Positions 1 through 6,217 of a DNA stretch of 9,049 bases are shown here, piece by piece. The notes under the pieces were generated by a model. That model was not told the DNA's origin and ran no database searches. It saw only the letters and a program-made list of their open reading frames with translations. This DNA comes from Christensenella sp. UBA3700 (GTDB taxonomy: Bacteria; Bacillota; Clostridia; Christensenellales; UBA3700). The first letter of the stretch is position 1; each line of letters opens with the position of its first letter. The stretch covers positions 1 to 9,049 of the forward strand of contig DFIJ01000151.1 in assembly GCA_002372775.1 (NCBI GenBank). Reading direction: 5' to 3'. The position numbers and the translations under genes are program-made.

Positions 1-2901
1 AGTATCGTCTTTCTCTAAATCCCAATATTTTTTACTAACTGTAGAAATATAAGTAGAATCACCAATTTCAAAGCTAAAACCTGGTAAGTAATCATTAAGT
101 TCAACGAATACATGACGAACTAAATTCTCATCTTTTTCAGTCCAAATTTTAATGTTATAGTTTTCACTACCACGTAATTGCTTTCTCTTTTCCCAATACT
201 CTTGGTCTACATTAGTTAAAATACCAGAGTAGTTGTTAATTGTTGCAGAACTTACATATAATTCACCAAGTAACTCATAAATTGTTTCTTCTTCAGTTAA
301 TTGGTCATCTTCTTCAAGAGTGGTATGCTCCTTTTTATAATCTTCATAAGATTGACCAGTTAAAGTCTCAAATTCTGCAAGCGCTCTCGTTTGCGTATCA
401 CGCGCAGTTTCAATTAGTTCAGTAAATACATTTCGATTACCACCTAAACTAACAAGTGCGGCCTCTAAATCTCTACGCTGCTTTTCTTTTTTTTGAATTT
501 GAAGATTCTTTTCTGCAACTTTTTCAATAAATTCTAATCTGTCAGCTTCTACTGTATCTCTATCAAGTAAGCCTTGATTATAATAATAATCAAAATTAAT
601 TATATAAGATTCTCCGCTCTGATTTGAAGGCGCGTTCATAATAGATACATAGCCTTCCTCTACATATTCAGATTGTGAAGAATCTACAATTAATTTAGTT
701 ACAATTTCATCAGAATTAACTGTTCTTTCAATTGTATTTAAATTAATTCCATATTTAAAACCAGCCCAATTATCTTTACCAGCATATTCTCTTAAATATA
801 CATACTTATTAGGCTTGCCATCAGTATATGTAATATAACCACGGTCATCATGGTCTACAACTAAATCAACCCAACACTCAAATGTTTCAGCAATTGTTTG
901 AAGTATGTTAAAACAATTCGATTGAGAAACACTAATTGATAATATCTTTTCTGAATTTTCATTATAAACTGGCTGAATTGTTTGAACATCTATTTCTAAT
1001 TCATCTGCTAATTCATCAATTGACGTATATGTTTCTACGTCTTCTGCGGCCGTGCCGTTTAAAGGCTTAACGTAGTAATACTCTGTTGGATTTGAAGCGG
1101 CAGTAGGTACATTACCAATTAAAATTGGTTTTTGCTCTGCATCTTCAATTAGACGAGTTAATTGAATGTCTTGTATATATACGGGTGAAGTACCGCTATT
1201 AGTATATATAAATATACCAAATTTTTGAGTTGGGTCTGTTAAGTCGCTATTTTTGATTGCTTTTTCTGCCGTAGCGGTTAAATAATAATATGGAAGGTAA
1301 TTAGTATTCGATTTTAATTCAAACTCACCATTCTGTCCATTCCATACATACTCTTGATTATCATTACTATCTACATATATATATTTTGTTGATGGGGTTT
1401 GTGCTACCTTATCAATTACATAAACTTGTTTACCATCTTTATCTGTTGTCAGTGCACCACCGCGTATATAGTTGTTTAACTCTAACGGAGTACCCTCAAA
1501 CTTCATTATGATATTATTAGGGTCTATATGCTTATAATAATATCTATATGGATTCGGGTCATCTTGTGTATATTTAGCAACAATTAGTCCCAGATTTTGT
1601 TCCGGCTCTAACGCATTCAAATCTCCATGACCTGCGCGCCACCTAAATACAAACCTCTGACCTTTAGAAATTGATTCTATTGTTGAGCTATTATTTTCAA
1701 TACCACTATTAAAAATAGCATTTTTATAGTCAGAAGTTAATGCTCCTTTAAAAGAAGCTTTTAAAAATCCTTCAATTTGAGAAAGTAATAATAAGTCTGC
1801 TAATTCTTTACCCGTACCAAGCTCTGGTTTAGTAACTAATTCTAACTTATCAATCTTATCATTTTCATCTATTGGAGAAAAATCTACATATGGATTCCAA
1901 CCTTGCAAAGTACCATCTTCAAGTACATTGAAATTATCTCCATTAGTAATTAAATTAGTTACTACATTTGAGGTTGTATAGGTATAATCAGTATATCTAT
2001 ATATCTCTCTATCATCTGCTTTAAATAAATCTACGGTGCGCTGCATTACTGGGTCATAAGTAGTGCGTTGTCCGTAAACTAATCTATTGGCTTGATATTT
2101 ATTTTCAATACCGTTAAGAGTAATAAGAGTTACATCACCAGATTTAATTTCAGTATTGGTAACTGTAATATTATCTCTTATAATACGATAATTTGTAGCA
2201 GTAATTACATTCTTATCATCAATCGTATACGTATCAGCTTGCTTAATAAATTGTACAAACTTACCACTCTTATTTTTTACATAGGTATAAAATACATATA
2301 CTTCACCACTACATGATTCAGGTAAATTTGTATCTGTGTTTAAAGCAGTAAAGGCATTAACAATTGTACCCTTATAAATTGGCTCGGCTACCACTTGTCT
2401 ACCAACATTAGTAGTACCAACTTGCCAATCTGTATTCTTTAAAGTTTCTTTTGTTAATTCGCGCGCCGTACCTTGATTGTTGTTTAATTCAGAATCAAAT
2501 GTAATATTGTATCCATTCTTTGATAATTCTAAAACAAATGCATCGGTACAGTTATAAGTCCATTCCAATCCATCACTTGATTCGGAATGTTCTTTAATAA
2601 TAAATTCATACCACTTATTATCATAATGTAATTTAACTTTACGCTCATTAACTAGAAACGCAGCAAAGGGGTTAACTACTCCTTCATTACCAGTATAAGG
2701 GTCAAAGTATCTATATCTTAAAGAAAAAGATAAAGTCTTTTCTCCATTTGACTTCTTATTAAAAACAGGGTCATAAACCTTATTAAACCCTGTCATTGTA
2801 TTTGAGCCGATGACTGCTATTTTCTTTTCTGTAAAACCGTCTTGGGTGAGTTTGTCTTCCCAAACGGAAATTTCATATGGCTTAATTAGATTCCCACCCA
2901 T
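1..2901 (-). CDS. Tail-tip / Tal-like protein (prophage endopeptidase tail type), partial, C-terminus beyond left edge
   Basis: The frame is open without a stop from an ATG at 2901 to base 1 (967 codons); the real stop lies outside the window. GGAGG at 2907-2911 lies 5 nt upstream and overlaps the Dit stop, which supports this start. Residues 1-315 are beta-rich and resemble N-terminal Tal domains. Residues 316-581 look like an inserted carbohydrate-binding-type module. Residues 648-770 hold the segment most typical of Tal proteins, with NCFNILQTIAETFECW (661-676), then GFKYGINLNTIERT and DEIVTKL. Residues 785-870 are predicted coiled coil, followed by more beta-like sequence. In siphophages Tal caps the tail below Dit and carries host-binding or peptidoglycan-degrading parts. 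I see no clear catalytic motif in the visible portion; one could lie in the missing C-terminus. The order (Dit, then Tal) supports the call. Confidence 0.85.
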   Translation of the reverse strand, partial: MGGNLIKPYEISVWEDKLTQDGFTEKKIAVIGSNTMTGFNKVYDPVFNKKSNGEKTLSFSLRYRYFDPYTGNEGVVNPFAAFLVNERKVKLHYDNKWYEFIIKEHSESSDGLEWTYNCTDAFVLELSKNGYNITFDSELNNNQGTARELTKETLKNTDWQVGTTNVGRQVVAEPIYKGTIVNAFTALNTDTNLPESCSGEVYVFYTYVKNKSGKFVQFIKQADTYTIDDKNVITATNYRIIRDNITVTNTEIKSGDVTLITLNGIENKYQANRLVYGQRTTYDPVMQRTVDLFKADDREIYRYTDYTYTTSNVVTNLITNGDNFNVLEDGTLQGWNPYVDFSPIDENDKIDKLELVTKPELGTGKELADLLLLSQIEGFLKASFKGALTSDYKNAIFNSGIENNSSTIESISKGQRFVFRWRAGHGDLNALEPEQNLGLIVAKYTQDDPNPYRYYYKHIDPNNIIMKFEGTPLELNNYIRGGALTTDKDGKQVYVIDKVAQTPSTKYIYVDSNDNQEYVWNGQNGEFELKSNTNYLPYYYLTATAEKAIKNSDLTDPTQKFGIFIYTNSGTSPVYIQDIQLTRLIEDAEQKPILIGNVPTAASNPTEYYYVKPLNGTAAEDVETYTSIDELADELEIDVQTIQPVYNENSEKILSISVSQSNCFNILQTIAETFECWVDLVVDHDDRGYITYTDGKPNKYVYLREYAGKDNWAGFKYGINLNTIERTVNSDEIVTKLIVDSSQSEYVEEGYVSIMNAPSNQSGESYIINFDYYYNQGLLDRDTVEADRLEFIEKVAEKNLQIQKKEKQRRDLEAALVSLGGNRNVFTELIETARDTQTRALAEFETLTGQSYEDYKKEHTTLEEDDQLTEEETIYELLGELYVSSATINNYSGILTNVDQEYWEKRKQLRGSENYNIKIWTEKDENLVRHVFVELNDYLPGFSFEIGDSTYISTVSKKYWDLEKDDT

Positions 2902-2910
2902 GTGTGCCTC

Positions 2911-4026
2911 CTAGAAATATAAGTAATCATAAAATATTTTAATATCTTCTGACCCATTATCAATTTGTAAAATTGACCTATCATATATACTATTATTAGG
3001 TTCAAAATGGAATAAATAACCACTAGTTATATGGCCATTATATAAATTACCCGATGTAGTATAATTAGTACCTGTAGTGCTTTCAGTAATTTCTGAAACA
3101 CCAACCACTAATTCATTAGTTGTATCTATCAAAACACCTACATCTCCATCTTCTAAAGTAAAAGATTCCAAATTAAGTTGGGCAGTAGTATCAGATGTAT
3201 TTGGTTTATAGCTTAAACTAATACTATTATTCAGAAGCGCGGCCGGTATATACAAACGAAAACCTACTGGCAAGTCTCCGCCATTGTAAATAGTCATTTG
3301 ACTAGTCTCACTATCATATTTATTTATCTCTTGATAAGCTTCTTTCGATAAAATTCCACTAAAATCAGCCCAATCTTCGCTTCCTTCGTAATATTTGTTT
3401 CCTGGTTGTGGTAAAACCTCAAAAGTAGATTTAGCAAAAGGAAAATAAGCAACAAGATTGAGTTTGCCTTCACCTTTATAAATGCGCTCGGTGCCTTCAA
3501 GAATTTTATAAGGAGTAACTTGTTCTAAATCTCTATATCTAACTAATTTAGTAACTGTTTCTCCAGTTTCTTCATCTACTACTGGTTCTCCAGTCTCTTC
3601 ATCAATCACTGGCTCCTCTTCTATTCTTGTGGTTCGTCTAACTCCGTCGCACGCTTTATCTACTCTCTTTTTAGGTTCATCGAAACAAACATAAGAAAGT
3701 TCCATTGGGCTCTCGATTTTTACCATATATGTCTTATAAGGACGTTCATCAAAAATTAACTCTTTAATTTCTTTTGTCCCAAAGATTTGTCTTAATTTCC
3801 TAAACTGGTCTTCACGAAGTGAATCAAAAGCAATCTCTAAATTAAATGTTTTTGACCCAAAATCGCTACCAAAATAATATTGTCCGTTTAATCCCGGTAC
3901 CTCAGCCGTTCTGTCCTTTATCTCTGGATGCAACTCTTCCTCATATCTGTCTCCTCCAGAGACGCGGGTGATTCCCAGGTCAGAACTATGGACGCCGCCA
4001 AAGGTAAAACCTAAAAAGTCTCCCAT
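2911..4026 (-). CDS. Distal tail protein (Dit), siphophage tail component family
   Basis: This 371-residue protein reads as a Dit: it starts MGDFLGFTFGGVHSSDLGI, has a beta-rich N-terminal half with FGSKTFNLEIAFDSL and KELIFDERPYKTYMVKIE, then KLNLVAYFPFAKS near residues 187-199. These are hallmarks of the Sipho_tail family, whose hexamers join the tail tube to the tip. The C-terminal half (about 200-371) probably forms the galectin-like or carbohydrate-contact domain. An acidic loop at residues 139-158 contains a tandem nine-residue repeat around DEETGE, which looks like an insertion between strands. The start is supported by AGGAG at 4036-4040 (9 nt spacing), with an AAGGAA closer in. The stop TAG overlaps the ribosome binding site of the Tal-like gene, so the two are probably co-translated and assemble together. 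No tape-measure gene lies directly upstream, which is unusual. Confidence 0.88.
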   Translation of the reverse strand: MGDFLGFTFGGVHSSDLGITRVSGGDRYEEELHPEIKDRTAEVPGLNGQYYFGSDFGSKTFNLEIAFDSLREDQFRKLRQIFGTKEIKELIFDERPYKTYMVKIESPMELSYVCFDEPKKRVDKACDGVRRTTRIEEEPVIDEETGEPVVDEETGETVTKLVRYRDLEQVTPYKILEGTERIYKGEGKLNLVAYFPFAKSTFEVLPQPGNKYYEGSEDWADFSGILSKEAYQEINKYDSETSQMTIYNGGDLPVGFRLYIPAALLNNSISLSYKPNTSDTTAQLNLESFTLEDGDVGVLIDTTNELVVGVSEITESTTGTNYTTSGNLYNGHITSGYLFHFEPNNSIYDRSILQIDNGSEDIKIFYDYLYF

Positions 4027-4051
4027 TTCCTTTTACTCCTAAATTAACTTA

Positions 4052-4519
4052 CTAGCCTTTCTTCGCGTGGGTTAAAAAATCATGTGTTTTTAAACAATCC
4101 TTGTATACTTCACGAATTGTTGCGATGGCTAAAACAGCTTTATTGTTTTCATATTCCTCGTGAGTACGACAGTACTCTTCATAAGTATCTATATCATCTA
4201 AAATTTCATCGAAGTGTTCTTTAGAATGACGCTTTTCAAAAAGAATTTCATCGTTAAAACGAAGAATACGCTGACGCGCCATACGCATGCGTTCTAATTC
4301 TTCGTCTTTTTTCAGCGTATCAATTTCAGTTTTCATTCCTTTAATTTCACTTTGCAGGTCGTTAACCTGGTCCATCATTTCCTTATTTATAGAACGACCT
4401 ACAGTGCGCCCAATCCAATTCCAAAGATTGAGCTCGATTTTTGGTATTTTTATCATCCCTGCAAGGATAATTAGAACACCAATCGCCCCATATTGAGCAA
4501 TAGTATTGATATAATCCAT
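4052..4519 (-). CDS. Single-TM coiled-coil phage protein, holin-like candidate
   Basis: This 155-residue protein has one N-terminal membrane segment (about residues 7-23, YGAIGVLIILAGMI), then an amphipathic IPKIELNLWNWIGRTVGRSI stretch, a charged coiled coil (about 47-85), and a C-terminal domain starting at RILRFNDEI (84-92) with HSKEHFDEILDDID and EEYCRTHEEYENN. I recognise this layout from proteins common in Firmicutes phages near tail and lysis genes, often called hypothetical or holin-like. The biochemical role is not settled, so holin is only a suggestion. The start is supported by GGAGG 6 nt upstream. It is the first gene of the leftward unit and ends 25 nt before Dit. Its first codons overlap a plausible plus-strand promoter at 4507-4515. 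Confidence 0.7.
   Translation of the reverse strand: MDYINTIAQYGAIGVLIILAGMIKIPKIELNLWNWIGRTVGRSINKEMMDQVNDLQSEIKGMKTEIDTLKKDEELERMRMARQRILRFNDEILFEKRHSKEHFDEILDDIDTYEEYCRTHEEYENNKAVLAIATIREVYKDCLKTHDFLTHAKKG
4507..4515 (+). promoter_or_regulatory. Extended -10 promoter candidate for the plus-strand nuclease gene
   Basis: TGATATAAT, an extended -10 box with a perfect TATAAT at 4510-4515, lies on the plus strand inside the first codons of the divergent gene 4052-4519. The same nine-base word occurs in the promoter at 5032-5039 and the one at 7703-7711. No good -35 is seen at the correct spacing. Transcription would start near 4522 and give a leader of roughly 100 nt that contains the hairpin at 4569-4598. 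The site also encodes the start of a protein, so the match could be chance. Confidence 0.4.
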
Positions 4520-4568
4520 GTACTACCTCCGTTTTATTATCCTTACTAGGACATATCCCTTCGTTTAT

Positions 4569-4598
4569 AAGTGGAGTTGACCGAGGAAAACTCTACTT
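4569..4598 (+). promoter_or_regulatory. Leader hairpin upstream of the PD-(D/E)XK nuclease gene
   Basis: AAGTGGAGTT (4569-4578) pairs with AACTCTACTT (4589-4598), ten pairs including one G-U, around a 10-nt loop. Counting from the end of the stem, five Ts run over 4597-4601. It could be a weak attenuator or a leader structure. The CTCTAC of the 3' arm can alternatively pair with GTGGAG at 4606-4611, which is part of the downstream ribosome binding site, so two mutually exclusive folds are possible. Confidence 0.45.
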
Positions 4599-4607
4599 TT
4601 TAGCAGT

Positions 4608-4612
4608 GGAGG
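4608..4612 (+). promoter_or_regulatory. Ribosome binding site deciding the start at 4620
   Basis: GGAGG lies 7 nt before the ATG at 4620 but only 1 nt before the in-frame TTG at 4614. The spacing rules out the TTG and fixes the ATG as start. Confidence 0.8.
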
Positions 4613-4619
4613 ATTGGAT

Positions 4620-5027
4620 ATGAGTAGCTATGAGGAAAAGGTTATTACCTTATTACAAAAAGGTAGATATAAATTTGAAAGAGAAAAACGATTTAGCGAT
4701 TTAAAAAAGGGACATTATCGTTTTGATTTTTATGTACATGGCGGCCGAGTGACTCCATGTCTTTTAGAAATACAGGGAGAAGGTCACTATCAATTTGTTC
4801 GCAAATTTTATCGCACGCGCGCAGAATTCGTACAAGCACAAGAGCGAGACAGACGAAAGATAAGTTATTGCCTTTCGCATGGTATCCCACTATATATAAT
4901 CCCTTATTGGGAGCTTGACAATCTACATACTGCGGCCGACCTATTCAACCCTCGTTTTCGCGCAACTTCAAAGTGGAAAAACGACCTTGATTGGCAACAA
5001 CACAAAAATTTGACATATCGACGCTAA
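4620..5027 (+). CDS. PD-(D/E)XK-fold nuclease, Vsr / I-Bth0305I-like (homing-type) endonuclease
   Basis: This 135-residue protein has the pattern of small Vsr-like phage nucleases: KFEREKRFSDL (18-28), RFDFYV with D36, LLEIQGEGHY with E50-x-Q52 and H56, then RDRRKISYC (76-84) and HGIPLYIIPYWEL (87-99). D36 and E50 fit the acidic pair of PD-(D/E)XK active sites. The E-x-Q plus downstream H, and the run D77-R-x-K80 followed by a hydrophobic strand ending in P-Y, are what I recall from the I-Bth0305I / very-short-patch-repair-like group found in phages as free-standing homing endonucleases. It probably cuts or nicks double-stranded DNA in the cytoplasm; the target is unknown. The full length matches a single catalytic domain with no separate DNA-binding module, except perhaps the basic tail KWKNDLDWQQHKNLTYRR. 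The promoter of the next gene overlaps its last codons. Confidence 0.72.
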   Translation: MSSYEEKVITLLQKGRYKFEREKRFSDLKKGHYRFDFYVHGGRVTPCLLEIQGEGHYQFVRKFYRTRAEFVQAQERDRRKISYCLSHGIPLYIIPYWELDNLHTAADLFNPRFRATSKWKNDLDWQQHKNLTYRR

Positions 5028-5039
5028 AATTGATATAAT
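5010..5039 (+). promoter_or_regulatory. Sigma-A-type promoter for the GIY-YIG gene
   Basis: A perfect -35 TTGACA (5010-5015) and a perfect extended -10 TGATATAAT (TATAAT at 5034-5039) are separated by 18 nt. The -35 lies inside the last codons of the upstream nuclease gene. Transcription should start near 5046, leaving about 43 nt of leader to the ATG at 5089. It gives the GIY-YIG gene, and possibly the helicase, its own transcription unit. Confidence 0.85.
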
Positions 5040-5075
5040 ATAATAGAAAGAGAAAATGAAAAAATTATATATAAT

Positions 5076-5081
5076 AAGAGG
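5076..5081 (+). promoter_or_regulatory. Ribosome binding site deciding the start at 5089
   Basis: AAGAGG sits 7 nt before the ATG at 5089. The alternative in-frame ATG at 5056 has only a weak purine run and would lie about 10 nt from the predicted transcription start, so 5089 is preferred. It also places the hydrophobic segment right at the N-terminus. Confidence 0.7.
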
Positions 5082-5088
5082 AATTAGT

Positions 5089-6177
5089 ATGAACTATTAT
5101 TTACTATTAATCCCTCTTCTTTTAAGTATTATTATTATTATATTAATTTTACGACTTAAAAGTAAACAACATATATTAGAAAAAATTATATTTGAAAAAC
5201 ACGATTTAGAAGTATTAAGAAAGGAAGAATTAAAAAACTACTTTGAAGAAGAGTGGAAAAAAGAGAAGGAAAAGTTAGATTATGAACGTAAGATATATGA
5301 ATCAAATATATCTAATCGTCAAAACAAATTAGAAAACCAATATAAGTTGGACGCCAGTAAATATGAAGGCGAAATTAAAAAATTAGAAGTCCACTTACAA
5401 GAAAAAGAAAAGCGATATAACGAAGTCAATCAAGATTTAGACCTTTATCGAGAAGGTAAGATAAAGGAAATTGATGGCACGGCCGCTGAATACGAACAAC
5501 GTAAGCGTCAAGCAATAGACCATGCTATGGAAGAGCGTAAACTTGCTTTACAGGAAAAGAATGGTCAACTTCAAAAAGAACTTAAAGAACAAGAAGAAAA
5601 GTTAAGAGCTGAGGTTGATGAAATTAAAGCTGAATTAGAAATAGAACGTAGTAAGCGCGCGGCCATTAATGAGGAGATTCGTAGACAGCGCCAGGTTGAA
5701 GAAGAACAAGACTTTTATAAAATACAATTTACTGAAGCTGATAAAAACGATGTAGAAATTTTACGTTCAATAGCTCCGCGTCTTCGACATCCGGAAGCAA
5801 TTAATAAAGTTATTTGGAGTACCTACTATCAAAAACCACTTGCAGAGCTTCGCAAGCGTTTACTTCCAAATGGTGATATAAGTGGTATATATAAAGTTAC
5901 AAGGCTTAAGACCAACGAAATTTATATAGGACAAACCACTTCAATTGATAAGCGCTGGCAAGACCATGTTAAAAGTGCTTTAGGAGTAGGAACTTTAGTA
6001 TCTTCTCAACTTCACAGAGCAATGGCACTTGATGGACCAGAAAATTTTACGTTTGAAATACTAGAACAAGTATCAAAAGATAAATTAAGAGAGCGTGAGT
6101 CATATTATATTGATTTTTATGACTCAAAAACTTATGGGCTTAACGTCAATAGTGGCGATAAGATAAAAATTAGTTAA
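5089..6177 (+). CDS. Membrane-anchored coiled-coil GIY-YIG nuclease
   Basis: This 362-residue protein has three parts. Residues 3-22 are strongly hydrophobic (LLLIPLLLSIIIIILIL), a single membrane anchor with a basic follow-on. Residues 25-210 are a very long Lys/Glu/Gln-rich coiled coil. Residues 215-262 form a small conserved linker domain (VEILRSIAPRLRHPEAINK, YYQKPLAELRKRLLP), and residues 265-352 are a GIY-YIG domain. In that domain GIY is at 266-268, YIG at 279-281, the catalytic Arg is R289 in KRW, the metal-binding Glu is probably E337 in LREREsyYI, and the C-terminal YGLN is present, so the active site looks intact. Proteins with coiled coil, linker and GIY-YIG domain occur in Firmicutes phages and conjugative elements and resemble DUF4041/T5orf172 architectures. 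The enzyme would cut DNA near the inner face of the membrane. Roles in homing, exclusion of incoming DNA, or genome processing are inferences. Confidence 0.82.
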   Translation: MNYYLLLIPLLLSIIIIILILRLKSKQHILEKIIFEKHDLEVLRKEELKNYFEEEWKKEKEKLDYERKIYESNISNRQNKLENQYKLDASKYEGEIKKLEVHLQEKEKRYNEVNQDLDLYREGKIKEIDGTAAEYEQRKRQAIDHAMEERKLALQEKNGQLQKELKEQEEKLRAEVDEIKAELEIERSKRAAINEEIRRQRQVEEEQDFYKIQFTEADKNDVEILRSIAPRLRHPEAINKVIWSTYYQKPLAELRKRLLPNGDISGIYKVTRLKTNEIYIGQTTSIDKRWQDHVKSALGVGTLVSSQLHRAMALDGPENFTFEILEQVSKDKLRERESYYIDFYDSKTYGLNVNSGDKIKIS

Positions 6178-6180
6178 AAT

Positions 6181-6205
6181 CTCGCGACAGCGAGGCCCGA
6201 AAGGG
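6181..6205 (+). promoter_or_regulatory. Two tandem compact hairpins directly before the helicase ribosome binding site
   Basis: CTCGC-GACA-GCGAG (6181-6194) is a perfect five-pair stem with a four-base loop. CCC-GAAA-GGG (6196-6205) follows one base later with a GNRA tetraloop. They lie between the GIY-YIG stop and the Shine-Dalgarno TAAGGAGG (6206-6213), and are very GC-rich against AT-rich surroundings. There is no T-run, so this is not an intrinsic terminator. It may stabilise processed mRNA, insulate the ribosome binding site, or bind a regulator. Confidence 0.6.
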
Positions 6206-6217
6206 TAAGGAGGAAAA

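Noticed and set aside
240..2316. Plus-strand open frames at 240-425 and 2092-2316
   Set aside because: Both lie inside the minus-strand Tal-like frame, have no ribosome binding site and give low-complexity proteins.
4287..4496. Plus-strand open frame opposite the holin-like gene
   Set aside because: Shadow of the coiled-coil gene; no ribosome binding site.
4614..4619. TTG start two codons upstream of the PD-(D/E)XK gene
   Set aside because: Only 1 nt from GGAGG, while ATG 4620 has 7 nt spacing.
5056..5088. Earlier ATG at 5056 as the start of the GIY-YIG gene
   Set aside because: Weak ribosome binding site and only about 10 nt from the predicted transcription start; ATG 5089 has AAGAGG at 7 nt.
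6181..6205. Self-cleaving ribozyme or riboswitch at the twin hairpins
   Set aside because: The CGAAA word recalls a hammerhead core, but no CUGAUGA element or third stem is present, and the structure is too small for a known riboswitch.
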